A stretch of 64,000 bases of DNA from Protea cynaroides (lineage: Eukaryota; Streptophyta; Magnoliopsida; Proteales; Proteaceae), in NCBI GenBank assembly GCA_028583415.1, contig CM053276.1, positions 14,219,774 to 14,283,773 on the forward strand, given 5' to 3'. Shown here in pieces: positions 11,923-22,398 of this stretch. The notes under the pieces were generated by a model, which was not told the DNA's origin, searched no databases, and saw nothing but the letters and a program-made list of their open reading frames with translations. The translations under genes were made by a program, and so were the position numbers. Each line of letters opens with the position of its first letter. The first letter of the stretch is position 1.

Positions 11923-12147
11923 AAAACAACAATCCCCTTTTGAGACCAAAAGAATTTTGCCGCAGCCTTCTTAACTGAATTATGGTGATACTGGTACCCA
12001 TTTGATGACCCTGATTCCTTCTTGGTTTTTGAGTATGTCTTAAACTGTTCCTTGAAGGACTGACTTAGGTCCAGAGTGGGTTGGAGATGAAAGAGCCAAT
12101 TTATTGCATCTTGGAAAAACCTCCATTCATATTTTGTGAAGGATATT
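11923..12147 (-). CDS. Unidentified open frame (possible exon)
   Basis: On the minus strand one frame stays open for about 75 codons from the MULE insertion site at 12147 to a stop at 11923-11925. It reads EWRFFQDAINWLF, then LDLSQSFKEQFKTYSKTKKE, then NSVKKAAAKFFWSQKG. Composition is protein-like, with aromatic and basic residues and no simple repeat, so it may be an exon or exon relic of a gene I do not recognise. The MULE at 12156-13691 inserted immediately upstream, and no continuation is visible beyond it. There is no Met start or donor that I can defend. Confidence 0.3.
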
Positions 12148-12155
12148 TTTATAAA

Positions 12156-13691
12156 GAAAAAAAAATCAGCTATCTCTCAAAATAGTTTCGAAACGTCACC
12201 TATCATCCATATTTTTTAAAAAACATCAACTATCATTTAAATGTTTACCATCGTTTATCAAATAGATCCACTCCGTTAAACGAATCCCATTAGTTGCTGA
12301 TGTCACCCAAAATCGATTTTGAAATAGACAATAATACCTTTAAGGAAATGTTAAAAGACGGTTTTACCCTCCTTCACTTAAGGAGGGTAAAATCCCAAAT
12401 CTAAATCATGTTTCTTCTTCTTCTCCAGATCTACCCTTTCTTTTTCGATTATCTTAGTCGACGAAGATGCAAGCCTTTTCTTCCAAGACGATAGTGCAAT
12501 GAAGCTTTGGCCGGTGGCAATCTTCGTCTGAAAAAACTAAACCATTTTCGTCTCAGTTCATCATCATCATCACAGCACTAGGGACTGCCTGTGAAACCAA
12601 AAACCATTTTCTCTGCAAAACCATTTTCGTCCCACCCCCAACTCCCACTCTGCAAAATATAATCTCCTTTCATCTTCTTCTTCATCTCCGACAAGAGAGA
12701 GACGTTGGATATGAGCAAGAGAGAGGCAGCCATCTTCAAAACAGATTCCATTTAAAATGAGAGACTCTGTTTTTTGTCTCCGCCATCTACATTTTTGGTC
12801 TCCACCATCTTCAAAAAAGAGAGAGACGTTGAATATGAGCAAGAAAAAGAGGCAGCCATTTTTTTTTTAAAATAAAAAATAAAGAATCATGCCCAAAGCT
12901 AAACACCCATCTGAACCTATCAAGAATGAATGTAGAGAGACCAAAATTTGGAGGAACATAAAAAATCAGCCTACCATGAATCAGTAGCAAATCCGAGGAA
13001 AGGGGAGGTTTATGATTAAAAAAAAAAAAGAATGCAAATGTCACAGTTAATCAAGCTTGCTTGAATCGCCAAGTGTAAATTTCGAAAGAGCAAAGAGAGA
13101 GACGCACCTAAGCCCGCGGATCTCTCCCAATCGTTTCTCCTCCTTGCACAATCGTTGCCGTCAAGCCCTCACCAACATACTCTCTCAGCCGACAACCTAG
13201 AGTTCTTTCGCCCTCTCTGTTTCTTATTTATTTTTTATTTTTTTCTCTGTAGCCAATTTCTTTTCTTTCTTTCTTTCACTTCCTCTCAATCCCGAGTATG
13301 CAAATGACCAAACCCCTTTTCGAAATCAATCGGTTCCATTTGTATTCCTCTCTTCTATTTCTTCTTCTAGTTCTTCTCTCTCTCTCTCGAATTTCTGCCA
13401 ATACCCACTCTCTCTTCCTTTTCTCTCTGGAAAATCGAAAAACCAACACCCTTCTTTCCTCACTCAATCGCAACTCCCTCATTCAATCCATCGCCGGTCG
13501 GACAATGGGGCCATCGCCGGAGAGAAAATAAAAAATTTCTCTCGTCTTCTTCTCTGCTTTCTCCGGCCAAACCCCATGATTCAAATGCCTTGAATGCGAT
13601 GGCTACACAAGAGGGGAGAAAATGAGGGAGGGAGAGGTATGGGTGGTAGGTGATGTTTTGAAACTATTTTGAGAGGTAGCTGATTTTTTCC
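12156..13691. mobile_element. MULE (Mutator-like), nonautonomous, 9-bp TSD
   Basis: The ends are long inverted repeats reading ATCAGCTATCTCTCAAAATA on the left, with the complement AGAGGTAGCTGAT near 13672 on the right. A perfect 9-bp direct repeat TTTTATAAA flanks the element at 12147-12155 and 13692-13700, the hallmark of Mutator-superfamily insertion. The interior (12400-13600) resembles host 5'-leader or first-exon sequence rich in CTC and GAGA, with the open frames broken. No transposase is present. The pattern fits a Pack-MULE, but the captured gene is not identified. It is related by TIR to the element at 18137-19271. Confidence 0.85.
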
Positions 13692-13700
13692 TTTTATAAA

Positions 13701-15302
13701 TTATCAATTGTTTACTAAGCTTGAATGATATTAATTTTATTTTTGAAACCCTAAAAATCAATTTTAAAAGATGAAGTACTTTAGACATCATTAACTCGAA
13801 CATTACGTACTTCATATGTAATTTATCCAAAATTATATTAACTCTTTAACACTGGGCACACGGTTTCGGGTTATGGGCATCCATAGATGACAGAAATGTT
13901 ATCATATTGATACACCAACATCTGACCTAAAGACACGTGAGGGTATGCCCATTCATCCTTATCTCTATTTCCATAATCTGCGATCAGCATGCAATTTGAC
14001 TCTCAAGAAGATGATTAATATATGAAGGACCTAGTATTAGATCGACTATTAGTGTATGATCATAGGACCAACAGCTCATAGTTAAAAGTGGTGGGCCAAC
14101 CCATGAGAAAAAGGGGAGACGTATAATTGTTATTTTTGAATTGATGCTTTAATATTATCTTAAAGGTACTTGTGTATTTTTAGGGTTTAGGGTTTCCCTT
14201 TATATGTGGTGTAATCTCGTAAAAAAAGTATTGATGGTTGTAATTTTTTCTTTAAAATATTAGAATTGGAGACTGATCACTCTATCATGAATGTAGACCA
14301 AGCACATTATGTGGGAGAACCATATAAAATCGATGTGTTGAGATTCTCTTTCGATTTTTTTTCCACTATTGTTTTTATTTGTTAATTCCTAGCAATAGGT
14401 CATATTATAAAGAGTTAAGAACATGGTTTTAGTAATCGGGTCATATTAGAAAGAGAACACAGTTTTATTAATCAATTAATTAGTGTCGATCACGTATCAA
14501 TATGCCATTGGAGCCATATCAAATCCGGATCCCTATTGGATCAGTTCAAAAAACTGTCACTGATACATACTAAATTCTTTCCAAAGAAAAAAAATAATGG
14601 AATTTTTTATTTATAACAGACCTTGTTATAAATAGACATGTAACAAAGTATTAACCTGCAAATCCACGTTAGTCCTCAAATATAAAATATCAAAATTATC
14701 CCAAATTTCCATGATATTCTCCTTTAATGCACCGTTATTGGATTGTCACAAAAACTGTTGTTACAATCCTTGTTACCCTAAAATATCGATCTGAATTCTG
14801 AACTAAGATGCATTGATTTTCCGTACTTTTTTTCCTTAAAAAAAAAGAATAAATAACTTGATGGACTATTAATTTATCATGGGCCCACATCACCAACCGC
14901 TTAGAATGATGTCGAAAGGGCATTTACTCCTGGATTTGATCACTGCCTTCTCTCTCTCTCTCTCTTACTTTCTACAAATGTGAGTTGGACAGAATACAAT
15001 TAGCACTTGGGTTGTAATGCTGTATTACGGATATATTATATCATACAGAGGGTGTAAAACCTTAACAAAAGAATTACATCTTATATTTTTGATAAGAGAT
15101 TACATACATACATAAAGGATACACCCATTATACAACCGATACTTGGAAATTAAGTTAACGAACATAACAATTAATATGGTATTTAGTCCATATTATCACC
15201 CACTCCTGCAAACAATACCAGATGCTGGCCGGATGGATCCATTTGATTTTGGTGCAAGTCAAACTTACAGATGAACTCTATAAACTTCGAAGGAGCTGAG
15301 GA
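13701..15302. other. No recognisable gene; telobox-like site at 14177-14195
   Basis: AT-rich. TTTTTAGGGTTTAGGGTTT at 14177-14195 is a two-unit interstitial telomere-like word (telobox). A (TC)n run lies at about 14950-14965. The region contains plausible MITE debris but no boundaries that I can fix. Confidence 0.4.
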
Positions 15303-15420
15303 TCAGTTGGTCTGGGGATCACTTCCAGGATCTATGGTTGGCGATTTGGGCGTGCTACCAATTGCCTCTTCGGATTTCACCTTTAAATCTTCCTGTTCAC
15401 CATTGATAAATTGACTTCAG

Positions 15421-15455
<35 letters not shown>

Positions 15456-15475
15456 CTTAATTTCTAAAGGAATTA

Positions 15476-15545
<70 letters not shown>

Positions 15546-15786
15546 CTAGAGTTTTCAGTCCACGTTCAGATGGATCAAAGGAAGTGGTTTGATGAGTCTT
15601 GGTATCTTTTCCATCGGGTGAAGGCGGCTCAGAAAAAAAGCTGAAACCCAGGCACAGGCACTTCATGACAGCATTCATGGTTTGTTTAAGCAAATCGTAG
15701 GGGCCTTCACAAGAAGAAGAGTAAGCTGTTACTGTTATTCTCTGTTTGGGAGTCGGCTCGTCTGATGGAACTGAAAACCCCTCCAT
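15303..15786 (-). CDS. Plant elicitor peptide precursor (PROPEP-like), locus B, two exons
   Basis: Model: exon 1 is 15547-15786, the intron 15393-15546, and exon 2 15303-15392, all on the minus strand. The donor GTAATC and acceptor GAACAG are both phase 0, giving 109 aa. There is no signal peptide, as expected for PROPEPs. Residues 30-47 (YDLLKQTMNAVMKCLCLG) match the amphipathic helix ending in KCLG found in the family. The C-terminus PTIDPGSDPQTN has Gly at -7 and a final Asn, the two best conserved Pep positions, and closely resembles locus A (PSIDSGSPSQTN). Known family role: the released C-terminal peptide binds PEPR receptors and amplifies defence. A W-box lies 117 bp upstream. A splice alternative with acceptor TGAAG at 15414 would be phase-incompatible with this donor. 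Expression is unknown. Confidence 0.75.
15424..15542 (+). repeat. Poly(A) 30 plus (GA)31 inside the locus B intron
   Basis: A run of about 30 A (15424-15453) and about 31 GA units (15480-15542) make up most of the 154-bp intron of the PROPEP-like gene. On the gene strand this is (CT)n followed by a T run just before the acceptor, so the microsatellites act as an extreme polypyrimidine tract. Confidence 0.9.
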
Positions 15787-15869
15787 TCCTTGGGATCTCT
15801 TACTTCCTTTCTTCTTCTTCAGTATTTCTTCTCGACTATTTTGAGTTCTGGTCTGGCCTATAAATATTA

Positions 15870-16232
15870 TGGGCGTATGTTTGGAGTGTCATGTACGAAT
15901 GATTGACCACTGTTTCTTTGGGTTCATAATTCAAAGATTTAAATGACTTAAGTTGTTGGATATAGTTTATATTTATGTTTATAAACTATTTATAATAAAT
16001 CATTTATGAGAATAAATTATAAGTCATAATTAATAATAGTTTGGTACTAGTACACATAAAAAAAATAATAATAGATTATCACAATAACGATAAACATCTT
16101 ATAATCTATTTGTAGATTTTAAATTATATTAATTTATTTTAAATATAAATAAATACCATATATCGTACCAAACAAATACATATATTATAATATATTATAT
16201 AATTAATTTTATAATATCCACCAAACAGAGCC
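15870..16232. mobile_element. Candidate Tourist-like MITE, AT-rich
   Basis: The right end reads CCACCAAACAGAGCC followed by TAA, a PIF/Harbinger-like terminus. A weaker partner, GGGCGTATGTTTGGAGTG, is near 15870. The interior is very AT-rich with short inverted repeats such as GTTTGGTAC/GTACCAAAC. The left boundary is uncertain. Confidence 0.35.
15903..15908 (+). promoter_or_regulatory. W-box (TTGACC) upstream of locus B
   Basis: TTGACC lies 117 bp upstream of the locus B start codon. An AT-rich TATA-like word (ATATTTATAGG on the gene strand) lies at about 15858-15868. WRKY binding is established for PROPEP promoters in Arabidopsis, but here it is inferred from sequence only. Confidence 0.4.
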
Positions 16233-16309
16233 TAAGTGGTGTTGATAATTGATTATTGAGAATTGATTATTGACTTATTATTAGCGATCAGATTATTTAT
16301 TAAAGTATG

Positions 16310-17638
16310 GAGAATGTGACACATTAACTAAAATTTTGAATATCGATTCATAGTGGAATCCGATTGTGAGGCTATCATAAAGGAGCCATTACTCTGCAAC
16401 CTATTGTTGATGATAATAAAGGCCTGGCTGTAATGAGGGAAGCAGTGTTCTTTTGTTTCATTTCAAGGGAGGCGAATTGTGTCGTCTATTCCCTTGCCCC
16501 AAGGGCCTTAATTTGCACAGGGGCACTTAAGGGGTTGTTTGATAAAACTTCAACTCTGAGATTCTTATTTCTACTTCAACTTCAAAATGATTCAAGAGCA
16601 TGAGGGAGTAGAAACATGTTTGTTAACCTAATTTAGTCATGGACTCCAGAGTAGTGGTGGGGGGTGACGGATGGTGGCACTGGTGGTGAGTAGTGATGGT
16701 TGGTGACGGTGATGGTGGGTGGGAGGTGGTGGTGAAGGGTGACGGTGGTGGTGGGTGGGAGGTGGTGGTGAAAGGTGACGGTGGGGTGGGTGGAGGTGGT
16801 GGTGAAGGGTGACGGTGGGTGGGTGGTGGTGGTGGAGGGTGGTGGCGGTGATGGTGGATGGTGGTGGCGGTGGTGGTAGGTGATAGTTGGTGGTGGTGGT
16901 GGGTGGTGGTGGCGGTGGTGGGTGGTTGGTGGTGGTGGCGATGGTGGGTGGTTGGTGGGTGGTGTGGATGGTGGTGGCGGTGGTGGGTGGTTGGTGGTGG
17001 TGGCGCGGGGGTGATGGTGGTGGCGGTGGTGGTGGGTGATAGTTGGTGGTGGTGGTAGGTGGTGGTGGCGGTGGTTGGTGGCTGGTGGTGGTGGCGATGG
17101 TAGGTGGCGGTGGGTGGTGGTGGCGGTGGTTGGTGGTGGTGGTGGTGGTGGCGATGGGTGGTGATTGAGGATGGTGGTGGTGGTGGTGGTGGGTAGTGGT
17201 GGCGGTGTGGTGGTGGTGGTGGTGGTGGCGGCAGTGGGTGGTGGAGGGTGGTGGCGGTGGTGGGTGGTGGGTGGTGGGTTGTAGTGTTGGTGGTGGTAGT
17301 TGGTGGTAGTAGTGGTGTGGAGTGATTTTTACTCCAAAATTGTGCTCTGGAGTCGAAAAGCATCTATTTGATGCTCCAAAAAAGTTAGATTCTAGAGCTC
17401 ATTTGGAGCCGGTTCACTCATGGATTCTCCAGAAGTCCGAACCGGGTTACCAAACAGGCTTCTACTCCATTTATATTCCAGAAGTCAGAATCCAACTTCT
17501 GGAGTGTTACCAAATACCCCCTAAGTGGCCCATTTCTTTTTCTTGGCTTCTTGATCTTTGTAAGATCGATGCCTTGTTGGTCCTTATGATGTAATTCAAT
17601 AAATTTTCTTTTTACCAAAAAAAAAAAAAAAAAAAAAG
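16310..17638 (+). mobile_element. LINE 3' fragment, split by a (GGT)n TIR element
   Basis: The plus strand at about 16330-16530 encodes LINE RNase H remnants: a VESDCEAI-like segment, then FISREANCVVYSLAPRALI in another frame. After the inserted element, 17522-17617 supplies the 3' end GATGTAATTCAATAAATTTTC, and an A tail of about 20 follows. That 3' end closely matches the LINE ending at 8555. Frameshifts are present and the copy is 5'-truncated. Confidence 0.7.
16531..17521. mobile_element. TIR element with (GGT)n core, copy 2 of 4
   Basis: The left end is GGGGTTGTTTGATAAAAC; the right end on the minus strand is GGGGGTATTTGGTAACAC. A direct TAA flanks both sides (16528-16530 and 17522-17524). 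Subterminal GATTCT, TCCAGAAGT and GAATCC words are shared with copies 1 and 4. The core 16650-17310 is GGT, GGC and GAT triplets. No transposase is encoded. The 246-codon His/Pro/Thr frame on the minus strand is repeat-driven. The element sits at the 3' end of LINE RNase H coding sequence, as copy 1 does. Confidence 0.85.
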
Positions 17639-17679
17639 AATATCTAGGGGGACAACAACTAACTCAAAAATTTTAGGAT

Positions 17680-19474
17680 AAATTACACATGAAGTACTCA
17701 TTGTTTGTGAAACTACCTGTGGGGTATCATATTTGAAAAACTACGTTTGGAATTCCAAAACCAAGATAAGTTTAATATACTATATATATAATTCATATTT
17801 TCAACTTTGCCCGTAGTAAACAAGCAACTCATATTTAAATTATAATATAGTTTATCTTTTCCATCTTCAAGCACCCTCCTCCATGATCGATGTACCCTTA
17901 GGAGTCTGTCCAATGTTCTTGCCAGAATCTGGCAAGTTCATTGCACAAGTCAGATTCGGATAAGCACACCGGCCATGAAGGAATGAAAAATTAAGAAAAT
18001 GAGTGTCATCAGAACCCGGAAAATTTATTGGCTGGATTCCGGTAAGTTCACCGGTCAGATTTTGATGGGTAAACCAATCAAATTTTGATGGGTAGATCGG
18101 CCATGAAAAATGGTGCTTGAAGATGGAAAAGATAAAGAATAAATTTCAGCTACCCCCCATAATAGTTTCAAAACATCACCTACCACCCATACTTTTCAAA
18201 AAACATCAATTACACCCAAGTAACTGATGGAGGTGACGAAAATTAGTGATAGACCGTTTTAGCCTTTATGTTTTTAATTGAAAATTTTTAAAAACTAATA
18301 AAATTACTAAAATAACCCTGGTTCCATAGTAGATCTCTGGGACGAAGTTCTACTGACTGACAACCCGAACGGATGAAGAGAAAAAAAGGTCTCTTCCTTC
18401 TATCGAAAACTCGTCAAATGAACCGAAATGCAACTCTGCGAATAACACACGATCCTGCAAATAAAATAGTCAATAAAATAAATCAATTTTTGAACAGCAA
18501 AAGAGACTGGGGGGTTTTTCCCTCTTCCCTCTTTCTCTAAAACCCATTACAAGAAACATCGCAAAAACAGATCACAATCAAATTTCTTAAAACAGATCAC
18601 CATACGTTGTAAAAGTACGAAGTTCTAAGGAACCCATCAACAAAAATGAAATTAAAACAAGACCCAGCTACTGGGGAGGCGAAACACTAACCTCGGTGGA
18701 CTCACAGATCCGTTTACGGCTCGGTCCTCGGTGGAGAAACCCCCAGAGAAGAAAGGGAGAGAACGGAGGCGGAGAGATAGAACCAGAGACAGAGAAACGG
18801 AGACAGAGGGAGGCTCAGGCCTTGGGAAAACCACCGATGGAGAGAAGCCGAGAGATTGAGAGTAGAGCATACCTTCAAACACGGCTCCGGCTCGTAGGTG
18901 ATGGGGAAGAACACCACTGCGTCGTCGTCGGTGGACAGTGGAGACTATCGAACGAATTTTCTTTCCTCTGATTTCTTCCGTTGAAGTCGGGCTTAGGTTT
19001 AGGTTTAGTTTTCATTTTCTTTTTCTTTTTTTTGCTAAGAGGGTCAGTTATGTGAGTGAGGGTAAAAAAGTCTTTTGACTTATCTATTAGGGTATTATAG
19101 TCCATTTCACATTCTTTTTTTATGACATCAGCAATTAACGGGATTGGTTTAACGGAATGGACCTATTTGATTAACGGTGGTAAATGTTTGGGTGGTAGTT
19201 GATGTTTTTTGAAACGTATGGGTGGTAGGTAATGTTTTGAAACTATTATGGGGGGTAGCTGAAATTTATTCAAAAGACAAACTATGTTATAACTTAAATA
19301 TGAGTTGCTTGTTTCTATGGGCAAAGTTGGAAATATGAATTATTATAACTCGTGACTAGAATAGGTGGAGCTTATCTTGGTTTTGAAATCCCTAGCTAAT
19401 GTAGTTTTTCAAACATGAGATACTCCAAAGGTATTTTCACAAACAACAAACAATGGGTACCTCAAATATAATTT
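17680..19474. mobile_element. Foldback element, host of a nested MULE
   Basis: The left arm (17680-18136) includes CATTGTTTGTGAAACTACC and AACAAGCAACTCATATTTAA. The right arm (19272-19474) contains the complementary TTAAATATGAGTTGCTTGTT and TTTCACAAACAACAAACAATG. Arms are about 190-200 bp at the ends. The interior of the original element was interrupted by the MULE at 18137-19271. No coding region is seen. Confidence 0.75.
18137..19271. mobile_element. MULE, nonautonomous, with near-perfect 10-bp TSD
   Basis: Long TIRs: GAATAAATTTCAGCTACCCC on the left, and on the right the complement ending GGTAGCTGAAATTTATTC. Over about 90 bp the arms repeat CACCTACCACCCATAC-type words. Flanks AAAAGATAAA (18127-18136) and AAAAGACAAA (19272-19281) differ at one base. 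The GC-richer interior (18640-18960) has CCGGAG and GAGA words like a plant first exon, open on both strands, which suggests captured host sequence (Pack-MULE-like), not identified. It shares its TIR family with 12156-13691. Confidence 0.85.
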
Positions 19475-20480
19475 AAAATAATAAGTATTTCAGTGAGTGC
19501 AAAACATGAAGAAGAAACCACATGTGCAATTACAATCAAGCACAAGGACTTTACGGTGGTTCAACCTGAGTACTTACATCCACCTAAGAGAACTACAAAA
19601 ATTTTCCATAGACCAAAATACCGCAATATCTTTCTTCGCCTCACTATATGATCCCTTACCTAGGGTTTTCCAGGACAATAAATATGCACCCTAGAAACCT
19701 AACCCCATAGAATTAAAATAATATCTCTCTATGCATGTTATGGATTCGAAACTGACTTAGTAAGTACATATACAAGCCCAATAATAACTGCATGGGCCTC
19801 CTAAAATACAAGACATAACTCCATCAATATCTACTTTAACTTGGATTCTGGAAGCCATGCATCCTTAATATAACAACGTGTTGATGTCAATTTTATGCAA
19901 ACTCCCCTATTTATTTCTGTCTAATCTGCTCACCCAAACCAATGGTGTAATCCACATTGTTGTTCAGGTGCCCCTCGCAGCTCATTGTCGCATTATGTGA
20001 GTGACTTCACCCCCTTCTGCTGCAACATGACTAGAGAGATAACTTCCACTCATAAGTTTCGAAGCAAAAGATATTTACTTCTTCACACACACACACATGC
20101 ACACACACAGGCACATATTGTTCGTAGCTTGAACTATTTGTAATCTTCGACATTCACTTGTATCTCTTACTTGAGTTCCAACTGTAGCTCTACTGTATGA
20201 ACATTCCCTATAAAGTCTCTACATATACTCAATCACATGTCCTTGTATCACAACTATGACACTCTTAGAATTCCTAGGAACTCCACTTTTGAACTAGCAT
20301 TTATAACCTTTTGAATCTAATGTTTCCAGTAAAATCAAATTTTTTGTTCAAACTAGGACATGCCTAACCCCAGTCAAAGTTTTATAATCTCATCTAACAT
20401 ACGAATTCCAACATGATTCAAAATTGGACATGGGCCAATTGTATCTAAAAGAACAACCAACATTAGCCATGGAATCCCAA
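19475..20480. other. No recognisable gene; possible LTR debris at 19540-19700
   Basis: Around 19545-19700 the sequence ACGGTGGTTCAACCTGAG followed by an accumulation of CCTAGGGTTTTCC words resembles the R-U5 part of plant copia LTRs, but no ends can be defined. A (CA)n run lies at 20085-20110. The rest is unassigned. Confidence 0.35.
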
Positions 20481-20583
20481 GGGGATAGCTCAGTTGGTAA
20501 AAGATTAATACCTTAAAATGAAGAGGTCATGAATTCAATTCTCCTTAAAACTCTACCCACCCAAAAAAAAAAAAAAAAAAAAA
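20481..20583 (+). mobile_element. tRNA-derived SINE (short)
   Basis: It begins GGGGATAGCTCAGTTGGTAA, a typical tRNA 5' half with a Pol III A box. It then has a degenerate B box (GTCATGAATTCAATTC), and CTCTACCCACCC followed by an A tail of about 21. It looks like a retroposed tRNA-related sequence. No target duplication was fixed. Confidence 0.6.
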
Positions 20584-20787
20584 TTAGCCATGATGTAAAC
20601 ATCCGTTTCATCAGATGATTGGTCCCTTGTTTGTTGGAATAGGGACTAGGGGTATGTCTTCAATTTAAGTTTTCTTACTTGTATTTATTTCTTTTCGCAT
20701 CTTTGTAGTGTAACTTGTAGAATAGGATCCATAGAAAATAAAAATAAAAACATTAGCCATTGTTAATTTGTAATTTTTTTTATAAAA

Positions 20788-21404
20788 GGTCAAAGTCAAA
20801 TTTCATTCTTGTCTGATTTGTTGTTTTTATATGGAAGATCGAATTTTCAAAAAGTGATTTTGTAAATCAGATTCGTACGTTTGACCTTTAGCATATCAGG
20901 CTCCAAGTTCCAATAATTGACAAAGGGAGAAAGAAGTGCCCACTCACATATGACAATAAAATGACCATCTTACCCTTCCTCATTTCATTGCCGGCTTAGA
21001 AATCGCAGCCCTCGCTGGTATAGCGCGCTTCCCTTCTCCCCTTATTATTTGGGTATCTGGAGGAATCAGTAATGGTATGGGCCCCTTAATTAACTTGCCA
21101 CCAAATCATCCAGGTAGTGATAATGATATTCCTAAACCTGAACCTAATGCCATGGCTTAGTTGGGTTAGTCATTGAAGTACAGCTCATGCTGCAGGTATC
21201 CTAATTTTGACTCAATTTGGACCAGAGTCACCACACCACCCCCAGTCCATTCACTAGGTTGACTGAAAGAAAATTTTAAAAGTTTTGATTGGTGGGTGGA
21301 TCTTAGTTTTTGGATTTTACAGGATAACACATCTTAATTATTACTACTCAAAACAAATTCAGACGCACCAGAAACCTAAACCACTAGAGTAGGTTTTGAG
21401 TCAA
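20788..21404. promoter_or_regulatory. Cluster of six W-box hexamers upstream of locus A
   Basis: TTGACY hexamers (either strand) occur at 20788-20793, 20794-20799, 20881-20886, 21207-21212, 21259-21264 and 21399-21404. Chance expectation for these words on both strands is about one per kb, so six in 617 bp is enriched. They precede the PROPEP-like gene at 21810 by 0.4-1.0 kb. WRKY-driven wound and pathogen induction is a family property and is inferred here. Confidence 0.4.
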
Positions 21405-21809
21405 CAAATGGGAAAGGCCCACCAGTTAAGTACATGGCCCACTTGGTTCAATTTGCCACATCAGCCTCCCTCCCTTCTGCCTCCTCATCACCCAAAGAGA
21501 CTAGAGTAGGTAATGTATTACGTACAATGGTCCAAGTTGCGTGTTCATGCAGTCATGGTTTATGTCCTACTCTCCTTGTATTTAATTGATCTTTAAATAA
21601 TCAGATGTTAGTCACCTCCCCTAGCTGTTATTCTAGTCCTTGCTACTTTAACTAACAACAGCAATGAATGAAACGGGTAACATTAATTGTTAAATTATAC
21701 CAGTGTGGGTCCATACTCTAGTGTCCCCTTACCAGCATTAATACATTAAATGTAGCAGGCGGTTGTAGGTGAACAACAGATTAAATGATCATAAATCCAC
21801 CATTTTAAG

Positions 21810-22184
21810 ATGCATGATACCAGACTTCCTGTAAGGAAAGATAGTAAAGAAAGAGAGATATCAATCCCAGGACGGAAAATGGAGGATTTCCCAAAAGATA
21901 ATGACGAAGAAACAGCAGAGAGAAAAGCAGAAGCAGCTTGTTCAAGTTCATTCAGATGCAGCCACTCCTGCAGTTTCTTAGAGAAAGCTATTAGAGATTT
22001 TCTCAAGTGTCTAGGCATTGATCATGAGCGCACCCCCGGGGCTCCTCCAGAGCAGGAACACTGCAGTCCCAACCAACCCAGTACCCAGGATCCTTCTTCT
22101 TCTTCTCCAGCATCAGATGAAAATGCAGTTGATCCTCCTTCAAGGCCATCCATAGACAGTGGTTCACCCTCCCAGACCAACTAG
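21810..22184 (+). CDS. Plant elicitor peptide precursor (PROPEP-like), locus A
   Basis: One open frame of 124 codons with no signal peptide. Met24 (21879, MEDFPKD) is an equally plausible start and gives 101 aa. The protein is acidic and rich in E, K, S and P. Residues 55-69 (CSFLEKAIRDFLKCLG) match the conserved helix of PROPEPs. The C-terminal 23 residues end DPPSRPSIDSGSPSQTN, with Gly at -7 and a terminal Asn as in AtPep1, and closely resemble the PPSRP..GSGPP..N pattern of solanaceous Peps. The stop is at 22182-22184, and a (TC)n run follows in the 3' region (22198-22215). Known role: a cytosolic precursor cleaved on damage, with the peptide perceived by PEPR kinases. Which start is used and the exact processing site are not determined. 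Confidence 0.8.
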   Translation: MHDTRLPVRKDSKEREISIPGRKMEDFPKDNDEETAERKAEAACSSSFRCSHSCSFLEKAIRDFLKCLGIDHERTPGAPPEQEHCSPNQPSTQDPSSSSPASDENAVDPPSRPSIDSGSPSQTN

Positions 22185-22398
22185 TCTCTATCTTGTCTCT
22201 CTCTCTCTCTCTCTCACTTTCATTTTCGTGTACTTGTGGTTAGATTAGTAACAACCGATCAACACAGAAAAAATGTTGTGCTTTTGTATTAAGTGATCTG
22301 CAAATTTTGATTAATCATGTCCTTTTTTCTTGTTTGGGAAAGAGGGAGTGATATGACATGAGAATCAAATCTAGATAAGTGATAAGAAGAGCCAGCAG

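Noticed and set aside
16623..17363. 246-codon His/Pro/Thr frame
   Set aside because: Same cause: (GGT)n core of TIR element copy 2.
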